Shown one piece after another: positions 61,129 to 64,000 of a stretch of 64,000 bases of DNA; positions within the stretch are counted from its first letter, which is position 1, and every line of letters starts with the position of its first letter. The translations under genes and the position numbers were made by a program. The stretch is taken from NCBI RefSeq assembly GCF_900109225.1, contig NZ_FNZK01000007.1, positions 1 through 64,000 of the forward strand. Direction: 5' to 3'. The notes under the pieces were generated by a model, which worked only from the letters and a program-made list of their open reading frames with translations, had not been told where the DNA came from and ran no database searches. The DNA is from Propionispira arboris (GTDB lineage Bacteria > Bacillota > Negativicutes > Selenomonadales > Selenomonadaceae).

Positions 61129-64000
61129 ATGATCAAAGATAGTGAAATCCAAAAAAGAGCAACGGAAGCAGTTTATCAGCGTGGCTGCCGATATTTTAAG
61201 AATAAAGCAGTAAAAAAAATGAAACTTCACAAGGATGGGCATTATACGGCTGAAGTTTGGGGAAATTCAATTTATTCAATAGCGGTTCATTTAACGGATC
61301 AAGATACGGTACATTCCTGCTCTTGCAGCTGTCCGGCATATGATTTATATGATGGTATTTGCAAACATATTGTAGCGGTCCTTAAAGAAATGCAGAAACT
61401 CCAATTTATGGATCAACTTCAAAATATGGGAATGCATCAGGAGTCGAAAGGCAAACTGTTTTCTCTATTTGCAGAGGCAGTGCAGTCGAATGAAGTGGCT
61501 GATATGGAACCACTTCATTTAATCCCTGAATGCCGCTGCACGCAGCAATATAATGAAATGACCGTGTGGCTGGAGTTTAAAATTGGTCGGACTCGCCAAT
61601 ATGTGATGCGCAATGTAGCGGATTTTGTTAAATCCATGTTATATGAAGAAGAAATTGTCTTCGGCAAAGAATTGACACTGCGACCGCATCGCATTAAATT
61701 TGATGCACTATCGCAAGAGCTATGGGATTTGCTGCGCATGGCTTATGAAGATGAAAAAAGCCTCTCACCATATAGTGCTGCTTCAGGGATTAGCAAAACA
61801 TTTGATCAAAAACGGTTTAAATTGTCGCCAAGCAACTTGGTGAAATTTTTCACCATTATGGAAGAGCATGCTTTTTCGTTTGGGCTCAATGAATTTGCAC
61901 CAACTCGAATTAAAATTGAGGAGTCAAGGCCGCAGATTCGTCTTATGGTAAACGATTTGGCGGCAGGCGGGCAGCTATCGATGGGGCAGGATGAACTTGT
62001 CAATTTAGATAAAAATTTTCGCTATCTGTTATATAATCATACCATCATCCATAAGGTTGATGAAGAATTTTCCCGTTATATAAAACCACTCATCCAATGT
62101 TTTAAAGAGGACAAACATATAAAAATAGATAAAAAATATATGCCAGACTTTTTTAGTAATGTTATGCCGGAAATTGAAAAAATTGTAAATGTGAAGGTTG
62201 CGCCTTCCTTCTTGAATCGTTTTGAAATTCTGCCACTCAGTGCGGATATCTATCTCGATTATGCAGGTTCTGGCATCGGTGCAAAAATTCTGTTTAGTTA
62301 TGGTGATGTGACATTTAATCCAGCCATTGGTTCACAGGAGATTTCAACGATGAATCGTAAGATTTTGATTCGTGATCAGTTAGTAGAAGGACAGATTTTA
62401 CGTTTTTTTGAACAGTTTGAGTTTCGAGCTGAACAAGAATTATATGTACAAAAAGAAGAAGAACAATGTTATAACTTTTTGACGCAGGCTTTGCCCGAAC
62501 TTACTGAATTAGCCGATATTTATTATTCGGAGTCACTTAAGAAAAAACCGATTCAGCGTCTCGAAAAAGTGACAGCAGGGGTAAGCGTCAATCAGGATAA
62601 TCTACTGGAAGTATCACTCAATCATGAAGGCTTTAATTTAAATGAACTTCTCGATATTATTTCATCTTATCGATTAAAAAAACGTTATCACCGGTTAAAA
62701 GATGGTACATTTATTCCTTTGGAAGATGATGCTTTGGCTGGTGTAGCGGATTTTGTTGAAAATACAGGGCTTCAGGCAGGCAAAGCAGAGTTTATTCGGA
62801 TGCCGCTGGCCAAAGCAGCCTATATAGATAGTTTGGCTAAAGAGGAACACGGTTTTCGCTTAGAGCGCAATCAGGCCTTCAAAAAATTAGTAACCGATCT
62901 TAAAGATCCCATGGATGCTGATGTTGAAGTTCCAGAATCACTGAAAAAAATATTGCGTGACTATCAAAAAGTTGGTTTCCGCTGGCTGGCAACACTAGCT
63001 AAATATGGATTAGGCGGCATTTTAGCGGATGACATGGGGCTGGGCAAGACACTACAAGTCATTGCTTTTTTATTATCGCAGCGTGATGATGCTAAAAGTC
63101 CATCACTGGTTGTGGCGCCGACATCACTCATGTACAACTGGCTGGATGAAATCGAACACTTTGCCCCAGAATTAAAAGCCATTGTATTGGCGGGAAGCAA
63201 AAGTGAACGTCGGGAAAAATTAGCGACAATTCAAGGTGCGGATCTCGTAATTACGACCTATAATATGTTAAAAAAAGATATTGAAGAATATGAGAAATTA
63301 GATTTTTGTTATTGTTTCCTTGATGAAGCGCAGCATATCAAAAATCCTGGTACGCAAAATGCAAAAGCAGTCAAACGGCTTAAAACACATGGATATTTTG
63401 CGCTTACAGGTACTCCAATTGAGAACACTTTGACGGAATTGTGGTCTATTTTTGATTTTTTAATGCCAGGGTACTTGTTATCACATAAAGAATTTAAAAA
63501 TCGATTTGAAATACCGATTATCCGTGATCAGGACAAACATGCTCTCCGGGATCTCAATCGACATATTACACCGTTTATTTTGCGGCGTATGAAAAAAGAT
63601 GTTTTAAAAGAATTGCCGGATAAAGTAGAAGGCAAGATGATCAATGAAATGACTACCCAGCAGGCCAAGGTCTATTTAGGTTATTTTATGCAGGCCAAAC
63701 AGGAATTTGAAACTGGGCTGGCACAGTCCGGTTTTAATAACAATCGTATGAAGATTTTGGCACTTTTGACAAGGCTGCGACAGATATGCTGCCATCCTTC
63801 GTTGTTTTTAGAAGATTATAAAGGCGGCAGTGGTAAACTGGAGATGTTGGAAGAAGTCGTGCATGATGCAGTCGACGGGGGGCACCGTTTACTTATTTTT
63901 TCTCAGTTTACGAGTATGCTGGCGATGATTGGTGCTAAATTAAAAAAAGCGGGTATCGTTTATGAATATCTTGATGGGCATACACCAGCGCTTGAACGAA
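61129..64000 (+). CDS. SWIM zinc finger and SNF2-family helicase (3' end outside the window)
   Basis: 957 complete codons are visible with no stop in the stretches translated. A SWIM zinc finger comes first (SCSCSCPAYDLYDGICKH, residues about 60-80). A long SNF2-associated region follows to about residue 590. The SNF2 ATPase comes next: GGILADDMGLGKTLQV (motif I), DEAQHIKNPG (motif II), LTGTPIENTLTELWSIFDFL (motif III) and RRMKKDVLKELPDK. The second RecA lobe is entering at the edge (LLIFSQFTSML). SNF2 proteins move along duplex DNA and remodel bound proteins. The ATG at 61129 is in frame with one at 61099; neither has a strong ribosome site. Confidence 0.93.
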   Translation, partial: MIKDSEIQKRATEAVYQRGCRYFKNKAVKKMKLHKDGHYTAEVWGNSIYSIAVHLTDQDTVHSCSCSCPAYDLYDGICKHIVAVLKEMQKLQFMDQLQNMGMHQESKGKLFSLFAEAVQSNEVADMEPLHLIPECRCTQQYNEMTVWLEFKIGRTRQYVMRNVADFVKSMLYEEEIVFGKELTLRPHRIKFDALSQELWDLLRMAYEDEKSLSPYSAASGISKTFDQKRFKLSPSNLVKFFTIMEEHAFSFGLNEFAPTRIKIEESRPQIRLMVNDLAAGGQLSMGQDELVNLDKNFRYLLYNHTIIHKVDEEFSRYIKPLIQCFKEDKHIKIDKKYMPDFFSNVMPEIEKIVNVKVAPSFLNRFEILPLSADIYLDYAGSGIGAKILFSYGDVTFNPAIGSQEISTMNRKILIRDQLVEGQILRFFEQFEFRAEQELYVQKEEEQCYNFLTQALPELTELADIYYSESLKKKPIQRLEKVTAGVSVNQDNLLEVSLNHEGFNLNELLDIISSYRLKKRYHRLKDGTFIPLEDDALAGVADFVENTGLQAGKAEFIRMPLAKAAYIDSLAKEEHGFRLERNQAFKKLVTDLKDPMDADVEVPESLKKILRDYQKVGFRWLATLAKYGLGGILADDMGLGKTLQVIAFLLSQRDDAKSPSLVVAPTSLMYNWLDEIEHFAPELKAIVLAGSKSERREKLATIQGADLVITTYNMLKKDIEEYEKLDFCYCFLDEAQHIKNPGTQNAKAVKRLKTHGYFALTGTPIENTLTELWSIFDFLMPGYLLSHKEFKNRFEIPIIRDQDKHALRDLNRHITPFILRRMKKDVLKELPDKVEGKMINEMTTQQAKVYLGYFMQAKQEFETGLAQSGFNNNRMKILALLTRLRQICCHPSLFLEDYKGGSGKLEMLEEVVHDAVDGGHRLLIFSQFTSMLAMIGAKLKKAGIVYEYLDGHTPALER

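Overview
The window is AT-rich chromosomal DNA that looks like a member of the Negativicutes (Selenomonadales-type, diderm Firmicutes). The pointers are low-GC Firmicutes-style Shine-Dalgarno sites and frequent TTG starts, phosphotransferase (PTS) sugar operons, and a GlgC/GlgD glycogen locus with a GH13-GH77 fusion. A GT9 heptosyltransferase-type gene adds the lipopolysaccharide trait of a diderm cell. The genus is not claimed. All functions below are read from the sequence; no database search was run.

Layout. 1-256: 3' end of an IS21-type istB. 409-1047: HAD phosphatase. 1124-6414: a beta-glucoside PTS operon (EIIB, EIIC, EIIA, SGNH esterase, GH1 phospho-glucosidase) with a GntR/UTRA regulator. 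It starts from a consensus promoter embedded in a 62-bp perfect palindrome. 6512-8113: manA and a hotdog thioesterase. 8271-12805: RpiR regulator, class II aldolase, 1-phosphosugar kinase and fructose-type PTS, best read as a ketohexose (fructose or tagatose) operon. 12855-16646: YczE-like membrane protein, xpt, a CYTH protein and an exported M48 protease. 16849-28916: glycogen locus glgC-glgD-glgP-glgB-glgA and the debranching/glucanotransferase fusion. 28999-31416: LysR regulator and a DASS carboxylate transporter. 31682-34632: ilvB-ilvN and rubrerythrin. 34731-39275: a frameshifted small membrane protein, a HAD phosphatase, a DeoR regulator with a mini-DeoR paralogue, and a frameshifted AcoR-like regulator. 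39295-43054: trmB, ftsW/rodA-type gene, yjbQ, an orphan Phd/YefM-type antitoxin, a hypothetical gene and corA. 43476-43684: two tRNA-Ser genes. 43949-50870: diguanylate cyclase, the oxidative pentose phosphate trio zwf-pgl-gnd, a ferritin-like protein and an exported hypothetical protein. 51051-58958: complete kdpFABC-kdpD-kdpE. 59002-60904: a helical hypothetical protein, a degenerate receiver and a frameshifted GT9 glycosyltransferase. 61129 to the end: SWIM-SNF2 helicase, running off the window.

The genes describe a fermentative sugar user. PTS import feeds phospho-beta-glucosidase, ManA and aldolase/kinase steps; surplus glucose-1-phosphate is stored as glycogen and recovered by GlgP plus the debranching fusion; zwf-pgl-gnd supplies NADPH and pentoses; Kdp handles potassium limitation.

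The most unusual signals are non-coding or at reading-frame level. A two-copy leader element at 7582-7660 (+) and 35108-35153 (-) keeps the same stem pairings and lies upstream of unrelated genes. The 62-bp palindrome covers the -35 and spacer of the beta-glucoside promoter. Three frame disruptions occur, one at a TTTTTTA slippery heptamer inside the GT9 gene. A stand-alone DeoR helix-turn-helix precedes its full-length paralogue near clustered ATAAG repeats.
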